Assembly: GCF_014493765.1 (NCBI RefSeq)
Contig: NZ_JACTVJ010000004.1
Location: 1 to 64,000 of the forward strand
Source: Streptomyces polyasparticus
GTDB taxonomy: Bacteria > Actinomycetota > Actinomycetes > Streptomycetales > Streptomycetaceae
Length of the DNA stretch: 64,000 nt
Direction: 5' to 3'
Positions 45,601-53,030 of this stretch are shown here, piece by piece. The notes under the pieces are model-generated. The model was not told where the DNA came from. It saw nothing but the letters and a program-made list of their open reading frames with translations, and made no database searches. Made by a program: the position numbers and the translations under genes. The first letter of the stretch is position 1. Every line of letters starts with the position of its first letter.

Positions 45601-45775
45601 AGTGCGGTTCGCCAAGTGCACGACGGCCTCCGGCGCCCCACTGGACCTGTCGCCGCTCGCCGGCCTCGACGATCTGAACGTCATCGTCGAGGACGACACT
45701 CCGGTGCGCAGCAACAACGTGATCCCCAAGGACCGGTTGAGTCTGCGCCGGGCGAGCAACTCCTACCTGGTCTGA
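42632..45775 (+). CDS. NACHT NTPase with C-terminal leucine-rich repeats (bacterial NLR-like)
   Basis: 1047 residues. The N-terminal ~215 residues are helical (NGLEVALAKLAGTVVSAVARSLL start, like the NACHT-associated helical domains) with no enzyme motif. The NACHT ATPase has Walker A GAAGSGKST at 261-269 and the NACHT-type Walker B LLDGVDE at 344-350, then ARPSA and the helical arm. Irregular leucine-rich repeats run from about 780 to 1020 (LRRLALSG, LRLLCLREC, LEVLYLYAL, LRTLQILDA). Related bacterial NACHT proteins defend against phage; the LRRs would be the sensor. The GTG at 42632 follows GGGAGGAAC. Single gene, one base from the convergent VIT gene. Confidence 0.92.
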   Translation: MNGLEVALAKLAGTVVSAVARSLLTRPPGAGLTDAPVRRRPLPRQRHATADTARLTAVLSGRLAAAHAGLAEHERLAAVDALRDTFAAAGPFDLDRAFAARLDPKLLRAGLPRVDARLGEAAQSLYEELLTACCVHAVEQLTADPSFAARAAVEHTRQLAQTHDLVAGLPRPRPESVSLAFEQRYADFVAETHSRLELFGLTLGGPERTQWPLDTAYISLSVSSEDGASTYQEAMGAPRSTPSRIRVEEALSAGSRLLLRGAAGSGKSTLVQWLALNAARRGFGPELADWNLCVPFVLRLRSFTPTGTLPMPEDFLKAAGIPLQGAAPAGWVAELLTNGRALVLLDGVDEVPLRLRKATEHWLRALIAAFPLARYVVTARPSAIPDDWLTDLGFAGHGLLRMDRDDIRSFVAHWHASAREACPEDGELLDMYESSLITAITTRRDLGRLATNPLMCALLCALNRDRRMQLPRARKELYDAALEMLLVRRDAEREISAVEGVLLGREEQTVLLQRLAYWMIRNGQREAARSEVVEMIDGWLEAMPQVREQGDARTVCAHLLIRSGLLRESLPGSVSFVHRTFQDYLGAKAAVEARDFGALVRNAHDDTWDDVIRMAVGHARLEERARLLRGLLKRASQAKKHHNRLVLLAAAALEHAPELDPAVRAEVQSCTEGLLPPRSIEEAKQLAKVPLVVELLPGPSDDLDEESAAAVVRTAKLVKGDAALSVVARFKGDERFAVAHEIGTGWDDFPVQDYVDSVLRDRMHSQAYLYARSPAQVQALAQLPQLRRLALSGDHGLPAELLALDRLEWLLTYDNGSLTDLYPLRTLRKLRLLCLRECYAIADLAPLAETTLEVLYLYALHPGLDLRHLRAMDRLQRLSIDFPAGLAQIGDLDVGEQLTALGMFREAAVIGLGGLERWPRLDWLSLAGTPQIAEFAGRSALPGLRTLQILDADFAPADVVAQQSLTTLWLGTCHITGGLEPLRELPGLRQVRFAKCTTASGAPLDLSPLAGLDDLNVIVEDDTPVRSNNVIPKDRLSLRRASNSYLV

Positions 45776-45776
45776 G

Positions 45777-46502
45777 TCACACACCCACCGCCCCCAGCAA
45801 CGACCCCGCCCCATACGTCACCGCCATGGCCAGCGCACCCCCGACCACATTCCGCAGCACCGCAGGCCGCGTCGGCGCCGAGCCCAGGCGGGCGCTCCAC
45901 CAGCCCGTGAGCCACAGGGCCGCGAGCACGGCGCCGACCGTGACGTACAGCCGTACGGACGAAGGCGGCAGCACGATGGCTAGCAGGGGCAGCAGCGCGC
46001 CGACGGTGAAGGCGAGGAAGGAGGCCCATGCCGCGTGCCAGGGGTTCATGAGCTCGTCCGGGTCGATGCCGAGTTCCACCCGCGCGTGCGCCCGCAGCGC
46101 GTCCTTCTCCGTGAGCTGCTCCGCCGCCTCGCGGGCCACGTCGGCGCTGAGCCCCCGCGCCTCCAACAGCTCGGTCAGCTCGTCGAGTTCGGCCGCCGGC
46201 TGCTCGCGCAGCTCGCGCTTCTCCGTCGCGAGCGCGGCCTTCTCCGAGGCGCGCTGGGTCGATACGGAGACATACTCGCCGGCCGCCATCGACATGGAGC
46301 CGGCGAGCAGGCCCGCCAGACCCGCGGTGAGCAGGGTGGAGCGGTCGGACGTGGCGCCCGCGACGCCGACGACGAGGCCCGCCGTGGAGACGATGCCGTC
46401 GTTCGCGCCGAGCACCGCGGCGCGCAGCCAGTTGAGGCGGGTGCTCATGCCCTGCTCGTGGGGCTCGTGCGGCTCGGCTGCGGATGCGCTGGAGTCGGTC
46501 AT
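45777..46502 (-). CDS. VIT1/CCC1-family iron/manganese transporter-like protein
   Basis: 241 residues. The first helix pair is RLNWLRAAVLGANDGIVSTAGLVVGVAGA, then GLAGLLAGSMSMAAGEYVSVSTQR. These are hallmark motifs of VIT/CCC1 metal transporters, followed by a cytosolic helical metal-binding hairpin (EKAALATEKRELREQP...) and three more helices. It should move ferrous iron or manganese. Its stop lies one base from the NACHT stop on the other strand. Confidence 0.92.
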   Translation of the reverse strand: MTDSSASAAEPHEPHEQGMSTRLNWLRAAVLGANDGIVSTAGLVVGVAGATSDRSTLLTAGLAGLLAGSMSMAAGEYVSVSTQRASEKAALATEKRELREQPAAELDELTELLEARGLSADVAREAAEQLTEKDALRAHARVELGIDPDELMNPWHAAWASFLAFTVGALLPLLAIVLPPSSVRLYVTVGAVLAALWLTGWWSARLGSAPTRPAVLRNVVGGALAMAVTYGAGSLLGAVGV

Positions 46503-46531
46503 GCCGGGAGGGTCTCAGAACCTCCCGGCAT
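46501..46531 (-). terminator. Terminator after the catabolic operon
   Basis: 11-bp stem ATGCCGGGAGG (46501-46511) with 46521-46531, overlapping the start codon of the VIT gene. It closes the four-gene leftward operon. Confidence 0.75.
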
Positions 46532-46538
46532 GACCCGG

Positions 46539-47810
46539 TCACCACACGCGGACCTTGCCGCCTGGCGCGAAAACGGGTGACGTCGCGTCCGACGGGGGCT
46601 CCTTCAACGGCTCGGCCAGTTCCTCGACCGTGGGCCCGACCTTCGCCGCGATCGGGTCGAGGAAGTCCAGGTCGAAGCCGTAGACGCGGGCCGCGTTGCC
46701 GCCGACCATCGCGGCGATCTCCGCGGGGTCGAGCCCGGCGTAGGCGATCCGCAGGCCCTCCCTCGTATACGGGTAGGTGCCTTCGTCGTGGGGGTAGTCG
46801 CTGCCCCACATGATCTTGTCGAGGCCGATCCGGTCGCGCAGCGGCACCTCGTGCGGGCGCATGAAGCTGGCGCCGACGAAGCAGTTCTCGCGCCAGACCT
46901 CGGAGGGGCCCTTGCCCATGGAGGCCGCGAGGCCCTGGCCGAACTTGGACTCCGCCGTATTCGCCTTCGGGCCCGCCGCCTTCGTGACGGCCTTGACCAG
47001 GCGTGCGTGGTAGTAGTCCAGCATGTCCAGGACGCCCGGGATCCAGCCGGAGCCCTGTTCCGTCAGGACCAGCTTCAGGTCCGGATGACGGCGGAAGGCG
47101 CCGCCGAAGATCAGATGCCACAGGGCGCGGTGCGAGAACCAGGTGGTCTCCACCATGAACACCGCGCGCGCCGCGGGTTCGTCACCGAGCGGCGGGGAGG
47201 CAGAGCCTGCGTGGTGGTTGACGGGGATGCCCAGTTCGGCGCATGTGGCCCAGATCGGGTCGTACGTCTGGGAGTACAGCTCGGGCAGGCCCGAGCCCGG
47301 TGGTGTGCCGGGCAGGAGCAGGCCGCCGGTGAGGCCCGCCGCGTGGGCCCAGCGGATCTCCTTGACCGCCTCGTCCACGTCGTTGAGCAGGATCTGGAAG
47401 ACGCCCGCGCGCCGTCCCGGCGCCGCGGCGCAGAACTCGGCGAGCCAGCGGTTGTGGGCGCGCAGGCCCGCCCAGCGCTGCTCGAACTCCTCGCGCGTGG
47501 GCGCGGGTGCCATCAGGGCCGCGGAGGGGAAGAACGGCGGGATGGTGTTGGGGAACACCACCTCCGCGACGATCCCGTCCTCCTCCAGCTCGGCGACGCG
47601 GCGGTCGGAGTTCCAGTTCTTGTCCGCGGTGTCGGCGAGCAGGTCCTCGTACGGATTGACGTAGGTGGCCGCCCACGCGTCGAAGGCCTCGTGGTGCCTG
47701 GACTCCAAGTAGGGCTTGTAGTCGAGGAGATCGGCGCCGGCGTGGCAGTCGGCGGAGATGACGGTGTAGCGGTCGGTGGGTGCGCTCGGGGCGCTGCGGC
47801 TCTGGTTCAC
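46539..47810 (-). CDS. Amidohydrolase family 2 (PF04909-type) metal hydrolase
   Basis: 423 residues. The start YTVISADCHAGADLLDYKPYLE replaces the usual HxH of the superfamily with DxH, as in the ACMSD-related branch. Metal-site histidine in GIPVNHHAGSASPP, and the C-terminal IMWGSDYPHDEGTYPY aspartate motif. These enzymes hydrolyse or decarboxylate ring and carboxylate substrates. The GTG start at 47810 overlaps the stop of a paralogous gene by 4 bp. Last gene of the operon. Confidence 0.9.
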   Translation of the reverse strand: MNQSRSAPSAPTDRYTVISADCHAGADLLDYKPYLESRHHEAFDAWAATYVNPYEDLLADTADKNWNSDRRVAELEEDGIVAEVVFPNTIPPFFPSAALMAPAPTREEFEQRWAGLRAHNRWLAEFCAAAPGRRAGVFQILLNDVDEAVKEIRWAHAAGLTGGLLLPGTPPGSGLPELYSQTYDPIWATCAELGIPVNHHAGSASPPLGDEPAARAVFMVETTWFSHRALWHLIFGGAFRRHPDLKLVLTEQGSGWIPGVLDMLDYYHARLVKAVTKAAGPKANTAESKFGQGLAASMGKGPSEVWRENCFVGASFMRPHEVPLRDRIGLDKIMWGSDYPHDEGTYPYTREGLRIAYAGLDPAEIAAMVGGNAARVYGFDLDFLDPIAAKVGPTVEELAEPLKEPPSDATSPVFAPGGKVRVW

Positions 47811-49093
47811 GGGTTCACCCCCAGGACGGGAAAGTCGTTGCCGGTGATCCAGTGCCGGCCCACCTCGCGCGAACGCGCCCAGGAGGCCTCGACGGCGGCC
47901 TGGTCATCGGGCTGGCCGAGATCGGCCGGGGTCGGGCCGATGCGCTGCGCGATCGGCGCGAGCTTGTCGGTGTCGAAGCCGAAGACCTCGGCGGCCGCGA
48001 GCCCGAGCATCCGGCGGGTCTCCTCGACCGGGATGTCGTGGAAGGTGTTCTTGAGCCAGGTGCGGGTGTTGGGCCAGGTTCCTTCCGGGTGCGGGAAGTC
48101 GGAGCCCCACAGGATGTTGTCCACGCCGATCTCGTAGCGCTGGGCGAGTTCGCGCCGCTTGGTGTTGGTGGCGCAGATGAACACCTGGCGGTCCAGATAC
48201 TCGCTCGGCGGCCGCTTCAGCTCGGAGAACGGCGAGAGCTTCTTGCCGCCGTGCGCGCCGAGGTAGAGGCGGTCCATGAACCACAGGAGGTTCGGCAGCC
48301 ACCAGCAACCGGACTCCGCGACACCGAACTTGAGGCCCGGGTGCCGCTCGAACACCCCGGACCAGATCAGGAAGTGGAGCGGCCGCGCGGGCCACCACGT
48401 CACCTCGCTGACGTAGATGCCGAGGTGCTCGCCGTACTCGTGGCGCGGCGCCGCACCCGAGTGCGTGACCATGGGCATCTCGCACTCGGCGGCCGCGGCC
48501 CAGATGGGCTCGTACCGCGCGTCGTGGTACGGCGGGTGGTCCACCCACATCGAGGGGATCATCAGCGCGCCGAGCCCGGACTCCTTGGCCCGGTGGATCT
48601 CGGCGACGACCTTGTCGGGCTCCGCGGTGATGGGCAACAGGGCGACACCGCAGTGCCGTTCGGGGTTCTGTCCCACGAACTCCGCGAGCCAGCGGTTGTG
48701 CGCCTGCGCGCCCGCCATGCCGAGTTCGGGGTCCTGGTCGCCGGAGAGCCCGAGGCCCACGCCGAAGGGCGCGGCGGTCTGGCTGTCCACGGCGTCGGCG
48801 TCCGGGAAGACCACCTCGGCGGCCACTCCGTCGCCGTCCAGCTCCTTGAGGCGCTGGGCGACGTCCCAACCGCCGCGCAGCCCTTCCTCGTTGTCGCTGA
48901 ACCACTTGTCGGCGAAGGCCTCGTTGCGGATGCCGAGCCGCGTGGCCTCCTCGCGGCGCCGGTCGCGGCCCGCGAGGAATTCGTCGAACTCCCGGTGGAA
49001 ACGGGAGTCCAGATACGGCCGGTACTCCTCGGTCGGCAGCCCTGCATGGCAGTCCGAGGAGATGATCAGGTACGGATCCTGTGCGTCGGTCAC
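47807..49093 (-). CDS. Amidohydrolase family 2 metal hydrolase, paralogue
   Basis: 428 residues, same family as the downstream gene: YLIISSDCHAGLPTEEYRPYLD at the start, MVTHSGAAPRHEYG in the middle, and NILWGSDFPHPEGTWP near the C-terminus. Two paralogues side by side suggest either a heteromer or two consecutive steps. The GTG at 49093 follows GGGGGA and lies 11 bases after the SDR stop. Confidence 0.9.
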   Translation of the reverse strand: MTDAQDPYLIISSDCHAGLPTEEYRPYLDSRFHREFDEFLAGRDRRREEATRLGIRNEAFADKWFSDNEEGLRGGWDVAQRLKELDGDGVAAEVVFPDADAVDSQTAAPFGVGLGLSGDQDPELGMAGAQAHNRWLAEFVGQNPERHCGVALLPITAEPDKVVAEIHRAKESGLGALMIPSMWVDHPPYHDARYEPIWAAAAECEMPMVTHSGAAPRHEYGEHLGIYVSEVTWWPARPLHFLIWSGVFERHPGLKFGVAESGCWWLPNLLWFMDRLYLGAHGGKKLSPFSELKRPPSEYLDRQVFICATNTKRRELAQRYEIGVDNILWGSDFPHPEGTWPNTRTWLKNTFHDIPVEETRRMLGLAAAEVFGFDTDKLAPIAQRIGPTPADLGQPDDQAAVEASWARSREVGRHWITGNDFPVLGVNP

Positions 49094-49104
49094 GGGTCGT
49101 CCCC

Positions 49105-49989
49105 CTAGTCGAGGATGAAGCTTTCGAGATACGCGGGATTCGCACGGTCGAGCATCGACTGCGACCGGGCCTTGATCTGCCGGTCGCTGTGCTCGCTGGC
49201 GGGCATCATCCAGAACTGCCCGGCCTCGATGCACTCGGCCACGAAGTCGGCGACCTCTTCGACCGGCGTGAACTGCACCTCGTGGCCGGCCTCCTTCATG
49301 GCCGACTCCCACTGGTCGAGGCTGCGGTACGGCGTCTTGCGCGGCCGCTCCTTGGCGTACCGCTCGGGGCGGTTGCGGTGCGACTCCCACAGGCCGGTGC
49401 GCAGCATGTGCGGGCCCGGGAAGAGCACGGACGCGCCGACCTGGACGCCCTCGGCCTTGAGATGCGCGTACAGCGACTCGGTCATCGTCACGACGGCCGC
49501 CTTGGTCACCGCGTAGACGGAGGCAGTGGGCAGGGGTGCGATGCCGCCGTCACCGGAGGACGTGTTGACCACATGCCCCGGCAGGCCGCTCTCGATCATG
49601 CGCGGCACGAAGGCCTGGATGCCGTGGAAGACACCCCAGACGTTGACCGAGAACGCCCACTTCCAGTCGTTGGGCTCGTGCTGCCACATCCGGCCCTCGG
49701 CACCCGAGCCGACACCGGCGTTGTTGCACAGGACGTTGACCTGCCCGTACGTGTCGTACGCGGCGTCGGCGAGTGCGAGGACGGAGTCGCGGTCCGATAC
49801 GTCGACCACCTTGGCCAGGACGTCGGCGCCGTCCTCCCTGAGCGAGGCGGCGGCCTTCTCCAGGGCGCCCTCCTCGACATCGGCGAGCACGACCTTGAGC
49901 CCGGCGGCGGCGAACCGCCGCGCCATCGCGAGGCCGATCCCGCTCGCGGCGCCCGTGACGACGGCGACCTGCCCTGCTTCGAGCTTCAT
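49105..49989 (-). CDS. SDR oxidoreductase of the catabolic operon
   Basis: 294 residues: TGAASGIGLAMA, NNAG, NTSSGDGGIAPL and the YAVTK catalytic motif, then a longer C-terminal region (RNRPERYAKERPRKTPYRSLDQ) than classical 250-residue SDRs. It probably oxidises an alcohol intermediate of the pathway. Its ATG shares one base with the stop of the acetoacetate decarboxylase-like gene (TGATG), so translation is coupled. Confidence 0.9.
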   Translation of the reverse strand: MKLEAGQVAVVTGAASGIGLAMARRFAAAGLKVVLADVEEGALEKAAASLREDGADVLAKVVDVSDRDSVLALADAAYDTYGQVNVLCNNAGVGSGAEGRMWQHEPNDWKWAFSVNVWGVFHGIQAFVPRMIESGLPGHVVNTSSGDGGIAPLPTASVYAVTKAAVVTMTESLYAHLKAEGVQVGASVLFPGPHMLRTGLWESHRNRPERYAKERPRKTPYRSLDQWESAMKEAGHEVQFTPVEEVADFVAECIEAGQFWMMPASEHSDRQIKARSQSMLDRANPAYLESFILD

Positions 49990-50801
49990 CAGGCGCCCGC
50001 CTCCTTGTCACTGCCCTCAGGGGGACCGTCGAGGATCTGCTGCGGGTCGTCGTACCGCTGGTGGATATAGGGCAACAGGGCCTGGGCGGAGACCCGTTCG
50101 ACGACCTTGCCCTTCTGGTCCGTGGTCTTCTCACCGATGGTGATCTCCACGATCGTGCGTACGGGGAGATCCGCGATCGGGTCGAACATCGACTCCCGCA
50201 GGACGATGTCCCCGGTGATCCGCTCCAGCTTGCGCACCTTCTCGTTACGGGTGCAGTGCACGAGCACCGGGTCGGCGTCGAAGCCGGAACCGTCCACGGC
50301 GGGCAGGAACTTGAAGTAGAAGTCGGTCTTCTGCACCGGCTCGGGAAGCGGCAGGTCACCGCTGACCGCTCCGCGTACCTCCACGAACGCGATGCCGTGC
50401 CGGGCCAGCTTGGCGTTCACGACGAGGCCGTCGCGGTCGACCGTGACCTCGCCGAGCTTCTTCGGCTCGCCGAAGACCTCACGGCCGCCGATCAGCGCCC
50501 GCTCGTGGGTCATCGGCATGACCAGCGGATACCAGCCCACGACTCCGTTGTGCTCGGCGGCCACCGCCACCGATCCTGCGCCGAGCGGATAGCCGGGCAG
50601 GTCGACCTTGCTGATGTTCGCCCGCACCAAGGGCTTCTCGGTGGGCTTCAGCGGTGGCGGCAGCACCGCGGCCACCGCGTCCGGATCGCTCTCCCAGACA
50701 GCCACCACACCGGTCGACCAGATGTCGGGAAGCTTGGAGCTCTTCTCGCGCGAGGCCTGGATCTCGGCCTCGGTGCGCGCGCCGTACCGTACTCGTGCCA
50801 T
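49989..50801 (-). CDS. Acetoacetate decarboxylase-family protein
   Basis: 270 residues of the ADC fold: PGYPLGAGSVAVAAEHNGVVGWYPLVMPMTHERALIGGREVFGEPKKLG matches the family core. Many members are not acetoacetate decarboxylases but act on related keto or ring acids. First gene of the four-gene operon, divergent from the TetR gene with a perfect palindrome between. The ATG at 50801 follows GAAGGG. Confidence 0.88.
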   Translation of the reverse strand: MARVRYGARTEAEIQASREKSSKLPDIWSTGVVAVWESDPDAVAAVLPPPLKPTEKPLVRANISKVDLPGYPLGAGSVAVAAEHNGVVGWYPLVMPMTHERALIGGREVFGEPKKLGEVTVDRDGLVVNAKLARHGIAFVEVRGAVSGDLPLPEPVQKTDFYFKFLPAVDGSGFDADPVLVHCTRNEKVRKLERITGDIVLRESMFDPIADLPVRTIVEITIGEKTTDQKGKVVERVSAQALLPYIHQRYDDPQQILDGPPEGSDKEAGA

Positions 50802-50838
50802 GGCGTACCGCCCTTCGGTGGGGGTGTTCCAGCGAGTC

Positions 50839-50853
50839 TGTAACACTGTTACA
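50839..50853. promoter_or_regulatory. TetR-type operator
   Basis: TGTAACACTGTTACA, a perfect 7+1+7 palindrome between the TetR gene and the divergent four-gene operon. Its size and place fit a TetR homodimer site controlling both promoters. Confidence 0.8.
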
Positions 50854-50906
50854 CCGCCCGCGATGAAGGGTAAAGAGCCGTGCGGGAAACGGAAATTGGG
50901 GACCCG

Positions 50907-51563
50907 ATGAGCAACCAGAGCGATTCGCCGAAACGCGCACTGACTCGGGACGACGTGCTCGACGCCGCCGCGGCGATGGTCAAGAAGAACGGCCCGCGCG
51001 CGCTGACCATGCGCAAGCTCGCCGCCGAGCTCGGCACGGCGGTCACCTCGATCTACTGGCACGTCGGCAACCGCGAATCCCTGCTCGAAGCCCTCGTCGA
51101 GCGCACGGTCACCGACCTCGGCGAGATCCGTGCCCAGGGCCGCACCCCCGCCACCCGTATCGTCTCGGTCACCCGCGCCCTGCGCGCCCAGTTGCGCGGA
51201 CATCCGCATCTGGTGGCGATGGTGCACGAACGGGGCCTGACGGAGCGGATGTTCCAGCCCGCGACCCAGGCCCTGGTGCACGAGGTCCATGCGGCCGGCC
51301 TGCGCGGGGGTCAAGCCGCCGACGTCGTACGGTCGCTGCTCTTCCAGGTCGTCGGATTCGTTCTGGTGGAGCGCAATCGCGAGCGAGCGCCGGTGCAGTA
51401 CCCCGGCGACGAAAGCCTGTGGGACGCGGGCGCCGCCGAACACGATCCCGCGCTGGCCAAGGGCCTTGCCGCGCCGCCGGATCCGGAGCGGCTCTTCCTG
51501 CTCTCCGTACGGGCCATGGTGGACGGCCTGTTGGGAGAGCGGCCCGCCGAGCGGGCGCACTGA
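50907..51563 (+). CDS. TetR-family regulator
   Basis: 218 residues from this start: a HTH domain (about 15-60) with LTRDDVLDAAAAMVKKNGPRALTMRKLAAELGTAVTSIYWHVGNRESLLEAL and a helical TetR_C ligand domain. Divergent from the acetoacetate decarboxylase-like operon, which it probably represses. The start is ambiguous: ATG at 50907 has GGGGA close upstream; a GTG at 50880 would add nine residues and has AAAGAG. Confidence 0.9.
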   Translation: MSNQSDSPKRALTRDDVLDAAAAMVKKNGPRALTMRKLAAELGTAVTSIYWHVGNRESLLEALVERTVTDLGEIRAQGRTPATRIVSVTRALRAQLRGHPHLVAMVHERGLTERMFQPATQALVHEVHAAGLRGGQAADVVRSLLFQVVGFVLVERNRERAPVQYPGDESLWDAGAAEHDPALAKGLAAPPDPERLFLLSVRAMVDGLLGERPAERAH

Positions 51564-51610
51564 ACCCCGGCGGTCCGCGGTGTCGGTCGCGGGCCTTATC
51601 CTCGTGAACC

Positions 51611-52576
51611 ATGCTCGAAGACCGCACGACCGCCGTTCCGTGGCCGGCCGCCTACCCGTCGGGGTACGCGGTCGTCGACGTCGAGACCACGGGTCTCGCC
51701 CGCGACGACCGCATCATCTCCGCCGCCGTCTACCGGCTCGACGCGCGCGGCGAGGTCGAGGACCACTGGTACACGCTGGTCAACCCCGAGCGCGACCCCG
51801 GTCCGGTGTGGATCCACGGCCTGACGAGCGACACCCTCGAAGGCGCCCCGCTCTTCCCCGAGATCGCCGAGGAGTTCTCCGCACGCCTCGAAGGCCGGGT
51901 GCTCGTGGCGCACAATGCGGTCTTCGACTGGCAGATGATCGCCCGCGAGTACGCCCGGGCCTCGCTCACCCCTCCCGTACGGCAGCGGCTGTGCACCATC
52001 GCCCTGTCGAAGGAGCTGGCGCTCCCGCTGCCCAACCACAAACTGGAGTCGCTCGCGGCCCACTTCGGTGTCGTGCAGCAGCGCGCGCACCATGCGCTCG
52101 ACGACGCCCGTGTGCTCGCCGAGGCCTTCCGGCCCAGCCTGCGGGCGGCGGCCAAGGATGCCGTACGGCTGCCGCTGCACGAGTGCCGGCCGCTGACGGA
52201 GTGGAACGCGACGCCCGCGCCGGCCCCTTCGGGAATCGGCCGGCAGTACCAGCCACAGGGCAACTGGCGCCAGTCCCGCAAGCTCCCGCCGAGCCCGTAT
52301 CCGAACCCCGGGCGGTACGAGGAGGGCAAGCCGCTGCGCCAGGGCATGCGCGTGGCGTTCTCGGGCGACACCTCCACCGAGCGCGAGCTGCTCGAGGACC
52401 GGGCGGTCGAGGCGGGGCTGCATGTGGCGACCAGCCTGTCGCGTCTGACGAGCCTGCTCGTCACCAATGATCCGGACTCCGGTACGTCCAAGGTCGTCAA
52501 GGCGAAGAGCTTCGGCACCCCGATCGTGGACGAGGCGGCCTTCGGCCAGCTCCTGCGGGACGTGGCACCTGCGTAA
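51611..52576 (+). CDS. DEDDh 3'-5' exonuclease with C-terminal BRCT domain
   Basis: 321 residues. The exonuclease domain (about 15-175) shows all DEDDh residues: DVETTG, HNAVFDWQM, and HHALDDARV. A Pro-rich linker follows and then a BRCT-like domain (about 240-318, GMRVAFSGDTSTERELLEDRAVEAGLHVATSLSRLTSLLVTND). This DnaQ-BRCT fusion is typical of actinomycetes and likely acts in DNA repair or proofreading. Monocistronic. Confidence 0.92.
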   Translation: MLEDRTTAVPWPAAYPSGYAVVDVETTGLARDDRIISAAVYRLDARGEVEDHWYTLVNPERDPGPVWIHGLTSDTLEGAPLFPEIAEEFSARLEGRVLVAHNAVFDWQMIAREYARASLTPPVRQRLCTIALSKELALPLPNHKLESLAAHFGVVQQRAHHALDDARVLAEAFRPSLRAAAKDAVRLPLHECRPLTEWNATPAPAPSGIGRQYQPQGNWRQSRKLPPSPYPNPGRYEEGKPLRQGMRVAFSGDTSTERELLEDRAVEAGLHVATSLSRLTSLLVTNDPDSGTSKVVKAKSFGTPIVDEAAFGQLLRDVAPA

Positions 52577-52667
52577 GGGGAGGCCCGGGCGCCTGTCCGG
52601 GTGATTATCAGCCCGCACGCCGCATGCCTCGACGGCGTCGCGGCACGCGGGTCCCACTCTGTGGCGC

Positions 52668-52901
52668 ATGGCACGTTGCGAAGTCTGCGGAAACGACTAC
52701 TCCATGAGCTTCGAGGTCCACGCCCAGGGCGCGGTCCACGTCTTCGACTGCTTCTCGTGCGCCATCCACCGGATGGCGCCGATCTGCGAGCACTGCCGGT
52801 GCCAGATCATCGGCCAGGGCGTCGAGGTCGAGGGGCACTGGTACTGCGGGGCGCACTGCGCCCGCTCCGAGGGGAAGGCAGGCATCGTCGATCGCGTCTG
52901 A
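52668..52901 (+). CDS. Small zinc-binding (LIM/ribbon-like) protein
   Basis: 77 residues with cysteine pairs CEVC, CFSCAIH, CEHCRC and CGAHC, a spacing that can bind two zinc ions in a LIM-like or treble-clef arrangement. Ends GKAGIVDRV. Known to me as a conserved actinobacterial hypothetical without assigned role. A hairpin terminator lies about 70 bases downstream. Confidence 0.82.
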   Translation: MARCEVCGNDYSMSFEVHAQGAVHVFDCFSCAIHRMAPICEHCRCQIIGQGVEVEGHWYCGAHCARSEGKAGIVDRV

Positions 52902-52971
52902 CCCCGGCCCGCTCCCCGCACGCCCCGGATCCCCTCACTGCTCGACCCCGATCCACCCCTCTGCCCGTTTC

Positions 52972-53003
52972 GGCCCCCTACGGGACCCCTCCCGCAGGGG
53001 GCC
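52972..53003 (+). terminator. Hairpin upstream of SURF1 gene
   Basis: GGCCCCCT (52972-52979) pairs with AGGGGGCC (52996-53003), with an inner CGGGA/TCCCG helix, followed by TTCGT. Probably ends the small zinc-protein transcript. Confidence 0.65.
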
Positions 53004-53030
53004 TTCGTATGCCGGGGTACCGTCGACGGC

